A stretch of 64,000 nucleotides of DNA from Chitinophagales bacterium (lineage in GTDB: Bacteria; Bacteroidota; Bacteroidia; Chitinophagales; UBA10324), in contig JAIBAY010000003.1 of assembly GCA_019694975.1 (NCBI GenBank), positions 372,001 through 436,000 of the forward strand, read 5' to 3'. Numbering within the stretch: position 1 is the first letter of the stretch; each line of letters begins with the position of its first letter. Made by a program: the position numbers and the translations under genes. Positions 33,530 to 43,491 of this stretch are shown here, in pieces. A model generated the notes under the pieces. That model saw only the letters and a list, made by a program, of their open reading frames with translations, was not told where the DNA came from and did not search any database.

Positions 33530-35431
33530 TTATCTCGGATAAGGCATAATATCGACCTGTGTTTTCGACCTGGGAAAATAACCGAGTGTCAATACATTCA
33601 CTGAATATGGACCGATGAGTACCTGGCCTGTTACCGTTTCTGTTTGCGGCACAATAACATCCTGATCATTGTCTGTATTCTCCGCCAGGTAATCACTGCC
33701 GCCGATCCAGTCATGAACGATCGTGCCGGTGACAGGTTTACCTCCCCATGATACATCAATGGTTTGTGCGGATGCTGATTTATTCACGATGATCAGCCTA
33801 CCCGTACCATCATAATCGCGGAATGCACGCATGCATAAGGATGCCCCTTCGGTAATGGAACTGCCAATTTCAGAAACAAACGGTGAAACCGGCTGAGGAC
33901 CATATTGCACCATGGCCATCATGCCACCGGATATATCCACCCCGTATGACATTTGTGCCTGTGACAAACCTTCATTTACAATCTGCAAAGCGCGGCCATG
34001 AGCGCTGAAATAAACTTCATAATCTTTAAATGCCGGATCAGACGATGCAGATGGAAGTGTGCTGACGGCACTTAAATCTAAAAGGCCGGCCTTACGCGAC
34101 AGATCGGGATAATCTGTAAATGAAAGCAATCCATTTGCAGCAAAGGGAATCACCGAAGGAAGAATATTATCCGGTGTTGAGCAGTAAGCATCACTGGCAA
34201 TAGTTTGCCAGTTGAGTGTTTTCTTCAATTTAAAAGAACCCCAGCTTAAGGCGCTGTTTGGCGCCAGGCTTTGTATATCCACATTCTTTACCTGCGGAAA
34301 TTGTGTGAGCCCGGTAAGCACTTCAGAAAGAAAGACGGCATCATACAGCGTACCGCGCAGCAGGCATTCACTGCTCACATTCAATTCGCTGATGAGAATG
34401 GGCATATCCGGCTTGCCGCCATAGGTAGTATTGTTGGCGATATAATAGTTCTGAATCAGTTCATACAGGTATAGAGGATTGCCGGCCAGTGTTTTCAATG
34501 CATCAGCAGTGGTTTCATTATCCTTTGCTGCCGCAGGATACCAGTGAAAAGAGATCGCATCCCAGAAAGGGCCGTTATTTTTAGCATAGTCCCAAATGGC
34601 CTGGTCAAAATGGCCGCAGTAGTCATCATCGGTTTCTCCGTTGTAGGTTACTGAAACCAGCTTACCCGGACTGAACATCACAGCCGTTTTTGCATCCGGC
34701 ATCTCTGATTTTATGGCATCATTAAAGAGTTTAACCCAGGCGACATATACACGGCCGTTGAAATGACCGAGATGTTCATCTGTCTTAGGTGTCATGCCGA
34801 GTTGCGCTGCAATAATTTCATAGAAATTGATTTTCTTCTGCAGGTAAGGCTCATTCATCAGGTCGAAATAGGCCACACGAATTCCGTTGTCGCGCACATA
34901 GGCGGCAAGTTCCCTGGCCGAAGCAGTGAAATCAGTGGCAGGAAAGGCAGGGATATCCGTGATGCTGTTGATTGCGATAATCGCTTTCGCATTCAGTGGT
35001 GCGAGTATCAGGTTAGAAAAATCAAGCAAACTTGTGCCGCCTTTGCTGCGGTTGATGGCCTGCCCTTTATACTCATCACTTGTGGATGCAGCTTCGTCGA
35101 GGCCGAATTCCACAGAGCGTTCAATATAACTTGTAGGGATATCACCGGTGTGCCAGTCAAATTTGGCCGATGCTCCGCCGGGCCAACGAATCATTTTAGG
35201 ATAGAGTGATTGTGTGGCGTTCACAAAAAGCGGGTCGTTGTAACGCCAGGTGGTCTTTGCTTCATTCGAAGCGAATCCGGAGTAACCGGCTGGAAGCACA
35301 TAGGGCATGTTGCTGATCACGTTAACACTCACATGATAGTCCTGTGCATGTACAAGAACTGGTGCAAAGCCGAAAGCTATCGCAACCGGCAGGAAGAAAG
35401 CTTTCAGGGCTTCCTTAACGGGTGTATGCAT
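33530..35431 (-). CDS. secreted clan GH-A-like glycoside hydrolase
   Basis: A 633-residue exported protein. The signal peptide begins at ATG 35431 (MHTPVKEALKAFFLPVAIAF, cleaved after VHA); the longer reading from 35488 adds a Cys/Arg-rich stretch unlike any signal. The TIM barrel shows RWPGGASAKFDWHTG, the candidate acid/base Glu194 in FDLMNEPYL and nucleophile Glu349 in ILISELNVSS, spaced as in clan GH-A families such as GH39, GH51 and GH79. A C-terminal beta-sandwich (residues about 430-630) follows. There is no type IX tail. The substrate is likely a plant or microbial polysaccharide or glycoside, but the family is not fixed. Confidence 0.75.
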   Translation of the reverse strand: MHTPVKEALKAFFLPVAIAFGFAPVLVHAQDYHVSVNVISNMPYVLPAGYSGFASNEAKTTWRYNDPLFVNATQSLYPKMIRWPGGASAKFDWHTGDIPTSYIERSVEFGLDEAASTSDEYKGQAINRSKGGTSLLDFSNLILAPLNAKAIIAINSITDIPAFPATDFTASARELAAYVRDNGIRVAYFDLMNEPYLQKKINFYEIIAAQLGMTPKTDEHLGHFNGRVYVAWVKLFNDAIKSEMPDAKTAVMFSPGKLVSVTYNGETDDDYCGHFDQAIWDYAKNNGPFWDAISFHWYPAAAKDNETTADALKTLAGNPLYLYELIQNYYIANNTTYGGKPDMPILISELNVSSECLLRGTLYDAVFLSEVLTGLTQFPQVKNVDIQSLAPNSALSWGSFKLKKTLNWQTIASDAYCSTPDNILPSVIPFAANGLLSFTDYPDLSRKAGLLDLSAVSTLPSASSDPAFKDYEVYFSAHGRALQIVNEGLSQAQMSYGVDISGGMMAMVQYGPQPVSPFVSEIGSSITEGASLCMRAFRDYDGTGRLIIVNKSASAQTIDVSWGGKPVTGTIVHDWIGGSDYLAENTDNDQDVIVPQTETVTGQVLIGPYSVNVLTLGYFPRSKTQVDIMPYPR

Positions 35432-35911
35432 AAATTGGTGTTTAGCACATCTGCATCCAAAGCGAAACCTCCGGAAGACGCGGCACACATGTGCTTTTGC
35501 TTTCCGGCCTGTTGCAGCAATGAATTCACATTAATTCATAGCATCCACACACAGCGGGGAGTGCTTGTGCCTGTAATCATGGATGCTGCAATGGAAAAAT
35601 ACAGTACCCAATGCAGCAGCCACCGCCTGATACAGCGGCTATTGCATTTGAATAAAAATTCAGGTACTGTACTGATGATGGCTTTCCAAATATCAGCTCC
35701 CCCCCCAACTTCACAATATCTTTTTGGATTACAGCCGGCAATCAGCAGGCACAAATGTTATGAATTAACTTAACACTTCCAAGCCGCCTTAAATAATGCG
35801 GACTGATTTCAATTTAAGATCCTCAATCAGCAGGTACAACTTTTACATTCTCTGCTTACATTTACCGGTCGATTCTATAATTATCATACTATTCCTAAAA
35901 TCGAACCCATT
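35432..35911. other. intergenic region upstream of glycoside hydrolase and exonuclease
   Basis: These 480 bases lie between two divergent genes. They contain no recognisable gene, tRNA or strong terminator. A homopolymer of eight C residues occurs at about 35699-35706, a possible slippage tract, but it is not inside a recognisable coding frame. The promoters of both flanking genes should lie here; no clear -7 box is seen. Confidence 0.45.
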
Positions 35912-36652
35912 ATGTTAGATCATCTGCAACCGGGCCATCTGTTATGCCTGGATATTGAGACCGTTCCCGGTGAAGCGTCGTTTCACCTCTTGCCGGATGA
36001 ATTGAAAGAGCTTTACCTCCGCAAATCAGAGCGGCTGAAATCGGCAGGCGAAACAATGGAAGAACAATACTTCCAGCATGCCGGTATTTACGCTGAATTT
36101 GGCAAGGTGATTTGCATTTCCGTCGGCTTATTTATCAAAGAAAAGGAAACCGGTGAATGGGCCTTCCGGATAAAATCCATGTATGGCGATGATGAAAAAA
36201 AAGTACTGCTTGAATTTTCAGCATTGCTGCAACACTATCCGCCGTCTAAACATTTTCAGTTTTGCGGACACAATATCCGTGAATTTGATGTACCGTACCT
36301 CTGCCGCCGGATGCTGATACAGGGCATACCATTGCCTTCCATGCTTGACATCTCCGGCAAAAAACCCTACGAAGTATTCATGGTTGACACCATGCAACTC
36401 TGGCGTTTCGGCGACTACAAACATTTCACATCCTTAAGATTACTTGCCGCACTGTTCAACATACCCTCGCCAAAAGATGATATAGAAGGAAAAGATGTGG
36501 GAAGGGTTTACTGGACAGATAAGGATTTGCGCCGGATTGTCGAGTATTGTCAGAAGGATGTGGTGACGGTGGCGCAGCTGATACTGCGTTTCAAAGGAAT
36601 GCCCCTGATAAAGCCGGAAAACATCCACGTCGTTGACGGCGCTGTCAGCTAA
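35912..36652 (+). CDS. predicted 3'-5' exonuclease, PolB-exonuclease-like
   Basis: A 246-residue protein of the DnaQ-like superfamily resembling the exonuclease domain of family B DNA polymerases, but free-standing. The three acidic motifs are visible: LCLDIETVPG (Exo I, D-x-E), CGHNIREFDVPYLCRR (Exo II) and VEYCQKDVVTVAQL (Exo III, Y-x3-D). The length fits the single-domain family. A proofreading or repair role is likely but unproven. ATG 35912 begins directly before the domain. It is followed, after 154 bases, by the beta-helix cargo gene with its own promoter. Confidence 0.85.
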   Translation: MLDHLQPGHLLCLDIETVPGEASFHLLPDELKELYLRKSERLKSAGETMEEQYFQHAGIYAEFGKVICISVGLFIKEKETGEWAFRIKSMYGDDEKKVLLEFSALLQHYPPSKHFQFCGHNIREFDVPYLCRRMLIQGIPLPSMLDISGKKPYEVFMVDTMQLWRFGDYKHFTSLRLLAALFNIPSPKDDIEGKDVGRVYWTDKDLRRIVEYCQKDVVTVAQLILRFKGMPLIKPENIHVVDGAVS

Positions 36653-36769
36653 TGTTAATGCATGACTGAAGTGCCTGAAATGATGCATTACAACTTTCAC
36701 GGTTCTGTCCGCGTCCTCCTTTTCCGGGCTGATGCTGTGCATGCTTGCAGGCCGCCGCCTTCGTTTTCA

Positions 36770-36798
36770 TTTGCATTGGTTTTGATTTTATAACTTTA
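36770..36798 (+). promoter_or_regulatory. promoter of the beta-helix cargo gene
   Basis: TTTG (36770-36773) and TAACTTTA (36791-36798, one base off TAnnTTTG) are spaced by 17 bases. The ATG at 36807 lies only eight bases beyond the -7 box, so the transcript would be almost leaderless. Confidence 0.55.
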
Positions 36799-36806
36799 GC
36801 GACATC

Positions 36807-39545
36807 ATGCATCACAGGTGTCAGCTGGTAAAAATATCCGCAGGCTTTGGATGGCTGATGCTGCTGCAGTTGCCGGTTGCATGGGCCACCAGTTATTACT
36901 TCTCCAATGCAGGAAACGACAACAACAGCGGAATTTCAGCCAGCGATCCATGGTATTCCACCGGTCAGTTAAATAACGTGTTACTGCAGCCCGGCGACAG
37001 TGTTCTCTTTCTTTCCGGAAATATTTTCCGCGGTCAAATCAATATCTCCGCCGGCGGTAATGAAACCACACCCGTTTATATCGGAACGTATGGCGGAAGT
37101 TTGCCTGCCGTTATTTCCGGCGCTGAAACGGTGACTGCCTGGACTGCCTACGCAACCAGTATATTTCAAGCTGTTCAGGTTAATTTACCAGCACAACTTT
37201 TTGCCAGCCAAAAAAGGATGGTCATCGCGCGATTTCCCAACAGCGGTTACCTGTATCAGCAGGCCGGGCTGTACCACAACGGGTTCATTGATACGGCACT
37301 TACGCAGGCCGGCCACTATTGGGATAGTGCCGGCATTCACCTGCGCACTACCGACAGACTTTACGAATACAATACAGTCAGCAGTTTCTCCGGAGATTCC
37401 ATCCTGTTCAAAGCACCATCCGTCGGATCTGTTGAAAAAGGCTATGGCTATTATCTCGATAATCGCTTCACTGAACTCGATACTGCAGGTGAATGGTTTT
37501 ATGACACGGATAATAACATCCTTTACTGCTATTCTGCCGGTGGCATTGACCCGAACACATTGTCAATGGAAGCATCGGTGCATGAATATGGAATCCGTTT
37601 TGAAAATGATGCCGGTTACTGTATCGTGGAAAACCTGCAATTCGAAAAGCAGTCGCGATCCGCGATTTTTTCCAATCATATGATAACAAACCTGACGGTG
37701 AAACACTGCATCATGCTATCGCAGGGCGAACGCGGCATTGCACTGATGAACGGAGCCGTTAACTGCCTCATTTCCGACAATACGTTGCGCGATATCAGTG
37801 GTGCAGCCATTGGCGCCAGCCAGGTTACGAATACACTAATTAACAGGAATGCCATCACAGCCATCGGGCTGCTGACCGGCTATGGCATTAATACATTACA
37901 GCAGGGAATGGGCATTTCAGTTGACGATGGAAACGCTGTTATCATTGCTGAAAACAGTATCGACAGCACCGGAAACTCATCCATCAACGTGAACGGCCTG
38001 CACACCATCATCGAAAACAACAACTGCAATCATGCCCTGCTCCATTTCAACAACCAGGGATGTATCTACAGCTATGGCAGCAATTCCGACTCTGTTATTA
38101 TCCGTCATAACATCATTGAAAATACCGGTGGCAGCACAGAGGCCAGCCCTGCGGTATTGATCAGCACGGCCGGCATTTTTCTTGATGAACAGACTCATCA
38201 TTACCTGTTGGAAAACAATACGATTGCTATGGCTGACTGCTATGGCATCGCACTATACAGGGGAGGAACACATCATACGCTGAGAAAAAACACTGTGTTT
38301 GGAAGCGGTAAAGCACAACTCTATTTCGAAGAGATCAATGCAGGAACAAATAACAGCCATACCGTTTACGGCAATATATTTTACGCTTTACAGGAAGACG
38401 CCGATGTGGTTGCATTGAAAGCTTATGATGAATCTTTCACTCCTGCAGTATTTGACAGTAATTATTATTTCAATCCCTATAATTATTATGCCGTCAGAAA
38501 GCTTCCTGTTTCTGCGATGGAACCTTATGGTCACTTTTATACACTGGAACAGTGGCGCCAATTTTATGGGGATGATGACGCTTCAAAAACAACTTATTTC
38601 TATCGTGACAGGCATATCGTTGCTGATTATTTGGGAGACAACCTCGTGGGTAACGGAACATTCACCAACAATACAGATGGCTGGAGTAACAGCACACCGC
38701 AAAACCTGCTGCTGCTCCTCGACAATTCAACGCCGCTTGACAATGGCTGCATGAAACTGCTGTCGACATCAGATCAGGATATCAGCTACGGAGAAGCGCA
38801 TTGCGATGGCATTGCCAGTGAACCAGGTGCTTATTACCGTTTTGATTTGAGTTGTTATGCATTGCATGATGGTAATATTGGCTTTATCCAGAAACAAAGT
38901 GTTTCGCCTTACCTTCCGCTCGACCTCATCCGTTTTTTTCCATTTCTTTCCGGCAGGCGTGATTATCAGTGCACCTTTCAATACCTGTCTGGCGACGGCA
39001 GTACCAGCCTGTACACCCATCTGCCTTTTCAGGATTCACTAACCTGGCTCGACAATATTTCAATACGGAAGGTGAGTGTCGTCACAGAAGATCCGGTTAA
39101 GAAGTCAAGATTGTTTGTTAATCATACAGCCTCACCACAGTCATTCAACCTGGCAGATTCTGTTTTCTATGACCTCGATCAGCAGATGTTTACCGGAACC
39201 ATTACCGTACCCGCCTTTACGTCAACGATCCTCATATTTGACAGTGCCCTCATTACGCATGATGACGGCACTGTTCAGGCTTTCGCCTCAATACCCACGC
39301 TGCAGATATTTCCTTCCATTACGCCAGCAGGAAGCACCGTCCATATTTTTATCGATGTACATGCCAGCGAATCAGCTGTGCTGCTGCTCACCGATCTGCA
39401 TGGACGCAACATAATGCAGACTCCGGTTTCTCGGTCAACATCGCCTGTCTTCTTCAAGCTTCCTGACGAGCTATCACCGGGCATGTATTTCATTACATTG
39501 CAGCAGCCATATTCCCGTTTAACGGGAAGGATTGTGGTGTATTAA
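36807..39545 (+). CDS. right-handed beta-helix protein with type IX secretion tail
   Basis: A 912-residue exported protein. A signal peptide ends near residue 27 (LPVAWA). The first part (FSNAGNDNNSGISASDPW, then LQPGDSVLFLSGNIFRGQI) is the usual start of parallel beta-helix proteins of the pectate-lyase-like group. Repeated N-x-I/V-rich coils occupy about residues 150-550 (LLENNTIAMADCYGIALYRGG). A beta-sandwich, probably carbohydrate-binding, lies at about 610-770. The last 80 residues (LQIFPSITPAGSTV to LSPGMYFITL and RIVVY) form a type A secretion signal. It is probably a surface polysaccharide-binding or -cleaving protein; catalytic residues are not evident. Confidence 0.82.
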   Translation: MHHRCQLVKISAGFGWLMLLQLPVAWATSYYFSNAGNDNNSGISASDPWYSTGQLNNVLLQPGDSVLFLSGNIFRGQINISAGGNETTPVYIGTYGGSLPAVISGAETVTAWTAYATSIFQAVQVNLPAQLFASQKRMVIARFPNSGYLYQQAGLYHNGFIDTALTQAGHYWDSAGIHLRTTDRLYEYNTVSSFSGDSILFKAPSVGSVEKGYGYYLDNRFTELDTAGEWFYDTDNNILYCYSAGGIDPNTLSMEASVHEYGIRFENDAGYCIVENLQFEKQSRSAIFSNHMITNLTVKHCIMLSQGERGIALMNGAVNCLISDNTLRDISGAAIGASQVTNTLINRNAITAIGLLTGYGINTLQQGMGISVDDGNAVIIAENSIDSTGNSSINVNGLHTIIENNNCNHALLHFNNQGCIYSYGSNSDSVIIRHNIIENTGGSTEASPAVLISTAGIFLDEQTHHYLLENNTIAMADCYGIALYRGGTHHTLRKNTVFGSGKAQLYFEEINAGTNNSHTVYGNIFYALQEDADVVALKAYDESFTPAVFDSNYYFNPYNYYAVRKLPVSAMEPYGHFYTLEQWRQFYGDDDASKTTYFYRDRHIVADYLGDNLVGNGTFTNNTDGWSNSTPQNLLLLLDNSTPLDNGCMKLLSTSDQDISYGEAHCDGIASEPGAYYRFDLSCYALHDGNIGFIQKQSVSPYLPLDLIRFFPFLSGRRDYQCTFQYLSGDGSTSLYTHLPFQDSLTWLDNISIRKVSVVTEDPVKKSRLFVNHTASPQSFNLADSVFYDLDQQMFTGTITVPAFTSTILIFDSALITHDDGTVQAFASIPTLQIFPSITPAGSTVHIFIDVHASESAVLLLTDLHGRNIMQTPVSRSTSPVFFKLPDELSPGMYFITLQQPYSRLTGRIVVY

Positions 39546-39676
39546 ATCATCCTGTTGATGAAATGATCTTTCCCGCAAAACATGATTGATCTGTTTTGTT
39601 GAGGGTATGAATAACCTGCCGGTACAGTTGCTGCAAAAATTGATATACTTGTTGTTGCATAATTTTACCCGCTATC

Positions 39677-41044
39677 GTGAAACAGTTATTGCACCCGTTT
39701 TCCTTTATTGCCTGCTGTATCATGGCACTGGTTTTTACATGGACTGTTTATTCCATCGGCAATTTCCGTGACTGGCACTCGCCGATCAGTTATGATGTGG
39801 CTAATTACTATTGCTACCTGCCGGCCATCTTTATTCAAAAAGATATTGCATTGCATTTTTATGATGAACACCCCGAATGGTATGTGCAGAAATTTGCGCC
39901 CAATAAAGCGCCTAACGGGAATAATGTGATAAAAATGACCATGGGGCTTGCATTTTATTATGCGCCTTTCTTTTTTATCGCACATGGATATGCATTGTTA
40001 TTTGACAACCCGGACGGTTTTTCTTCACCGTACCGTTTCATGCTGTTGTTCAGCGCTGTCTTTTATACTGTTGTGGGACTTTTTTTTCTCCGTAAAATTT
40101 TATTGCGCTATTTTTCAGATGTAGTCAGCATGCTTGTACTGATAAGTTTAGGCATTGGCACCAACCTGTTTTATTACACGGTACATGAACCGATGAGTCA
40201 TGCTTACCTGTTCTTCACTTTCATTATCATCATGTTCCTTACAATTCGCTGGCATGACAGGCCATCAGCGGGCACCGCTGCAATGCTTGGTCTTTGCTGC
40301 GGGCTTGCCATACTGGTGAGGCCAACCGATGGTATCATACTGCTCATTCCTTTGTTTTATAGCATAACTTCCCGGCAGGCAATCATCAATAAGTTCCGGC
40401 TGATCACAACGCATTGGCCACACCTCTTACTCTTGACGCTTTTATTGGCATGTCCGTTATGCTTACAAATGCTTTATTGGAAAAAGATGACCGGTCAGTG
40501 GCTATTCTTCTCCTATGTTGGTGAAGGATTTTTGTGGAATGATCCAAGAATTATGGAGGGCTTATTCAGTTACCGCAAAGGATGGTTCCTCTATACACCC
40601 ATTATCGGATTTTCATTTTTGGGAGCATGCGTAATGTGGAAATATTGCCGGGAGTTTTTGGTTCCTGTGTTGCTTTTTACCATCATCAATGTGTATGTAG
40701 TGTTAAGCTGGTGGTCGTGGTGGTATGGCGGCAGTTTCGGTTTAAGGGCATTTATTGAAAGCTATGCATTACTGGCATTGCCTATGGGCGCTTTTTATCA
40801 GCAGCTGTTTAGCATAGCATGGAGCAGGTATGCATTGTTACTTGTCATTACCGTACTATGCGTAATTAACCAGGTGCAGATTTATCAATACAGGCATGCC
40901 ATCATCAATTATGATTCGATGACAAAAAAAGCATACTGGTATGTCTTCCTTAAAACAACGCTCAGCGAAGAGGAGAAGAAAACGCTGGACACTTTACTGG
41001 AGCCGCCTGAATGGCAGAGGGCTGAAAAACTGAAAAGAAAATAA
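39677..41044 (+). CDS. multi-pass membrane protein, GT-C-like glycosyltransferase candidate
   Basis: A 455-residue inner-membrane protein with about ten hydrophobic segments and short loops. The first extracytoplasmic loop contains paired acidic residues after the first helix (YDVANYYCYLPAIF), and WSWWYGGSFGLRAFIESYALLALP lies near the C-terminus. Both are commonly seen in lipid-linked-sugar-using GT-C transferases of Bacteroidota. The start is GTG at 39677 with a -7-like TAATTTTA just upstream. The sugar and acceptor are unknown; glycosylation of secreted or surface material fits the neighbourhood. It converges on the next membrane protein with 17 bases between stops. Confidence 0.72.
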   Translation: MKQLLHPFSFIACCIMALVFTWTVYSIGNFRDWHSPISYDVANYYCYLPAIFIQKDIALHFYDEHPEWYVQKFAPNKAPNGNNVIKMTMGLAFYYAPFFFIAHGYALLFDNPDGFSSPYRFMLLFSAVFYTVVGLFFLRKILLRYFSDVVSMLVLISLGIGTNLFYYTVHEPMSHAYLFFTFIIIMFLTIRWHDRPSAGTAAMLGLCCGLAILVRPTDGIILLIPLFYSITSRQAIINKFRLITTHWPHLLLLTLLLACPLCLQMLYWKKMTGQWLFFSYVGEGFLWNDPRIMEGLFSYRKGWFLYTPIIGFSFLGACVMWKYCREFLVPVLLFTIINVYVVLSWWSWWYGGSFGLRAFIESYALLALPMGAFYQQLFSIAWSRYALLLVITVLCVINQVQIYQYRHAIINYDSMTKKAYWYVFLKTTLSEEEKKTLDTLLEPPEWQRAEKLKRK

Positions 41045-41061
41045 CGGCAGACCCGACTGCG

Positions 41062-43371
41062 CTATCTTGACGGAGCTTTTATGAAATAATTATTCACGAC
41101 GAATGAACCATCATTCCCAAGTGCATAGTACACATCTGTTTCGGGCGGCCTGATCATGAACCTGCAGGCCGAGATAGAATCATCACAGGTCAGCGCGATC
41201 TGAACACGGTTTTCCCGCTCCGTCAGCATAAATGAAAGATGTATCCGTGACCATCCATCTTCAATATCAGGGCTGCTCTTTGCCTGCACGTACTGATTGC
41301 TCACCGTGTCACCGGCCTCATTTATCTGCATTACATGCATGTCGGGACTTGCATAACTGCTCATTAAGATTTTTACCCAGACTGAAGCATCATACAACGC
41401 GGAATCAGCTGCAGCCTTCAGCTTTCCATTAAACAGTTCAACCGCACTTCCGGAGCTTGCAATACCTCCGCTTGTGAATAATTGTCCGGTGGTAAAATCC
41501 TTAATCACCACGGAGGAATCAACCTGTGTGGTATAATATTTCCCGTCCTGCAGCACAAGCGACTGCCCTTTGTCTTCATACACTTTCCTTACATGATCAT
41601 AAGAAGTGATAAAGGCAGTCAGTGGAAGCGCATACATCGCATAAGGTCCGCGTTTATCGATAAAGGTTGCTTTGTCAAGCAGGTACTTTTCATAGGGAGT
41701 ATGCTCTTCACCGGAAGTAACCACTAAAAAAGGTTTGTCGCTGCTTATGGAATGCAGTAATTCCTTATCCATCAGTGAATCTGAAATGAGCTGAACAAGT
41801 TTGGAAGCCTGATCAACTGACGTTCGCCCAAGATAACTGGCAACTATGGGCAGCCCTGTATTCAGTGATGCCCAGGAAGAAACATACATACTTATCGGAT
41901 GATCAATCCATATTTTTTCAGAACCGATGTGATAAAAAGGAATCGGGAAAATCGCCTGGAAGTCCTGTACGGAATACCCCTTGCCTGCCAGCCAGCCGGT
42001 AAAATTATCTTCTGCAAAAAATTCACGGGCGTAATTGTTATTGGGGTATGCATCTTTCATAATCTTTAAGTTTGAATAACCATCGGCCCACCACAAAACA
42101 AACACCACTGCTGTAATCAGCCACGCCGCAGCTTTTAACCCATATTGCAATATGGCATTGATAAAAGCATACAATATCACGGCAGAATAAACGGCTGCCA
42201 CATAATAGAAGACATAAGCAAACCGGTCGAGCGCCCTGAACTGCCTGATGAACGTAAGGTCATTGAGCAGTGCCTGCATATTCCATCGCCATGGAAGGCA
42301 CATGGCAAACATTAAAACCGGTACGGCTGCAACCATAGCGATAAGCGGGAATGCAGGAATGGCCGTGATTATTTTCCGGATAACCTGAATCCTTAAGAAA
42401 TACAAAAGCAGCAGGCTGACGGACAATACAATGGAAATATCCGCTACAAGGCCGATGTAAGCATACCCTTGCGATGTGCGGCTGTAAAGATTTTCAAATC
42501 CCCACGTGCGCCAATAACTCCAGGCAGGCGGATTGAATACACTTTCTGCAGTTGCATAACTCTGAAAAAAACCATAAGGTATTTTGATACGGTCGGCAAC
42601 AGGATCAGTCAAAAATAAAAAGCCCTGCAAAAACAGGAACGGTATCAGTATAGCCAATAGGAGCCATACAAACTGAAAGCTGATTTTGCCGGTTGAAAAA
42701 TAATCAAAGCACACCTTCACCACCACATAAGAAAGCAGGAAGGCGCCAGCCATTGGCAGGTAATACAGATGGGTAAGCGAAAAGAAAATAATGACGGCTG
42801 CAAAGAGCAGCATCCGGCTGAACTTGCTTTGCGACTGATGAAAGTGCGCCAGCAGGTAAAGCATCAGCGGCATAAAGAAAACATAAGCGAGGCTGTAATG
42901 CCCGATCATCCGTTGCAGTTGCGGTGAAATAACGGCTATGGCTATTGCCGCAGGAATGGCGAACCAGCGTTTCACGCTGAGGTCATACAACAGCAGGTAC
43001 AAAAACACGGCAGAGAGCAAAAGTGAAATAATCATCACATAGTTGATGATGCCAACGGTACAGTCAGCAACAGCAATATGCGCAGCCTGCAACAGGCGCA
43101 TCACATACGCCAGCGGGAACTGATTGTCGGTGTACAGCACATGCTCGCCGTATGGATAATTCATACCGGAAAAATGCAGGCCGCTGTCATACTTCACATA
43201 ATATGCTACCGTGTAATAATTGCGTATTCCATCGCCTCCCGCAGATAAATAATAGTGATTGGGATCAGAGATTACCGGACCGAATGTCCAGGCAAGCACA
43301 ACACACATCAGCAAAATCAGAAACAGCAGCCCGGTTATCTTCTCTTTCCGTAACATGCTGTCATTATTCAT
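41062..43371 (-). CDS. large polytopic membrane protein (GT-C/YfhO-like)
   Basis: A 769-residue protein. About 12 hydrophobic segments occupy residues 1-430, with acidic residues in the first large loop (VISDPNHYYLSAGGDGIRNYYTVAYYVKYD), as in GT-C enzymes. The remaining 330 residues form a soluble extracytoplasmic part containing a beta-sandwich-like region (SALYDASVWVKIL, and DGWSRIHLSFMLTERENRVQIAL). It resembles DUF6311/YfhO-type predicted glycosyltransferases, but the assignment rests on architecture. The gene is on the opposite strand to the preceding one and lies 120 bases from purE, which is oriented alike. Confidence 0.7.
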   Translation of the reverse strand: MNNDSMLRKEKITGLLFLILLMCVVLAWTFGPVISDPNHYYLSAGGDGIRNYYTVAYYVKYDSGLHFSGMNYPYGEHVLYTDNQFPLAYVMRLLQAAHIAVADCTVGIINYVMIISLLLSAVFLYLLLYDLSVKRWFAIPAAIAIAVISPQLQRMIGHYSLAYVFFMPLMLYLLAHFHQSQSKFSRMLLFAAVIIFFSLTHLYYLPMAGAFLLSYVVVKVCFDYFSTGKISFQFVWLLLAILIPFLFLQGFLFLTDPVADRIKIPYGFFQSYATAESVFNPPAWSYWRTWGFENLYSRTSQGYAYIGLVADISIVLSVSLLLLYFLRIQVIRKIITAIPAFPLIAMVAAVPVLMFAMCLPWRWNMQALLNDLTFIRQFRALDRFAYVFYYVAAVYSAVILYAFINAILQYGLKAAAWLITAVVFVLWWADGYSNLKIMKDAYPNNNYAREFFAEDNFTGWLAGKGYSVQDFQAIFPIPFYHIGSEKIWIDHPISMYVSSWASLNTGLPIVASYLGRTSVDQASKLVQLISDSLMDKELLHSISSDKPFLVVTSGEEHTPYEKYLLDKATFIDKRGPYAMYALPLTAFITSYDHVRKVYEDKGQSLVLQDGKYYTTQVDSSVVIKDFTTGQLFTSGGIASSGSAVELFNGKLKAAADSALYDASVWVKILMSSYASPDMHVMQINEAGDTVSNQYVQAKSSPDIEDGWSRIHLSFMLTERENRVQIALTCDDSISACRFMIRPPETDVYYALGNDGSFVVNNYFIKAPSR

Positions 43372-43491
43372 CTTTCAATAACTTGTTAGTGGGAATAATA
43401 TATCGGATAATCTTAGCGCGGAACAATTGCTTTCAGCAATAGGTGACTGATAAATTCCATTGCCATCCATGGCATCAAGCCGGAGCATTCA

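Noticed and set aside
35210-35773. 187-residue plus-strand frame opposite the glycoside hydrolase start
   Set aside because: It is antisense to a well-supported signal peptide and gene start, and has no recognisable features.
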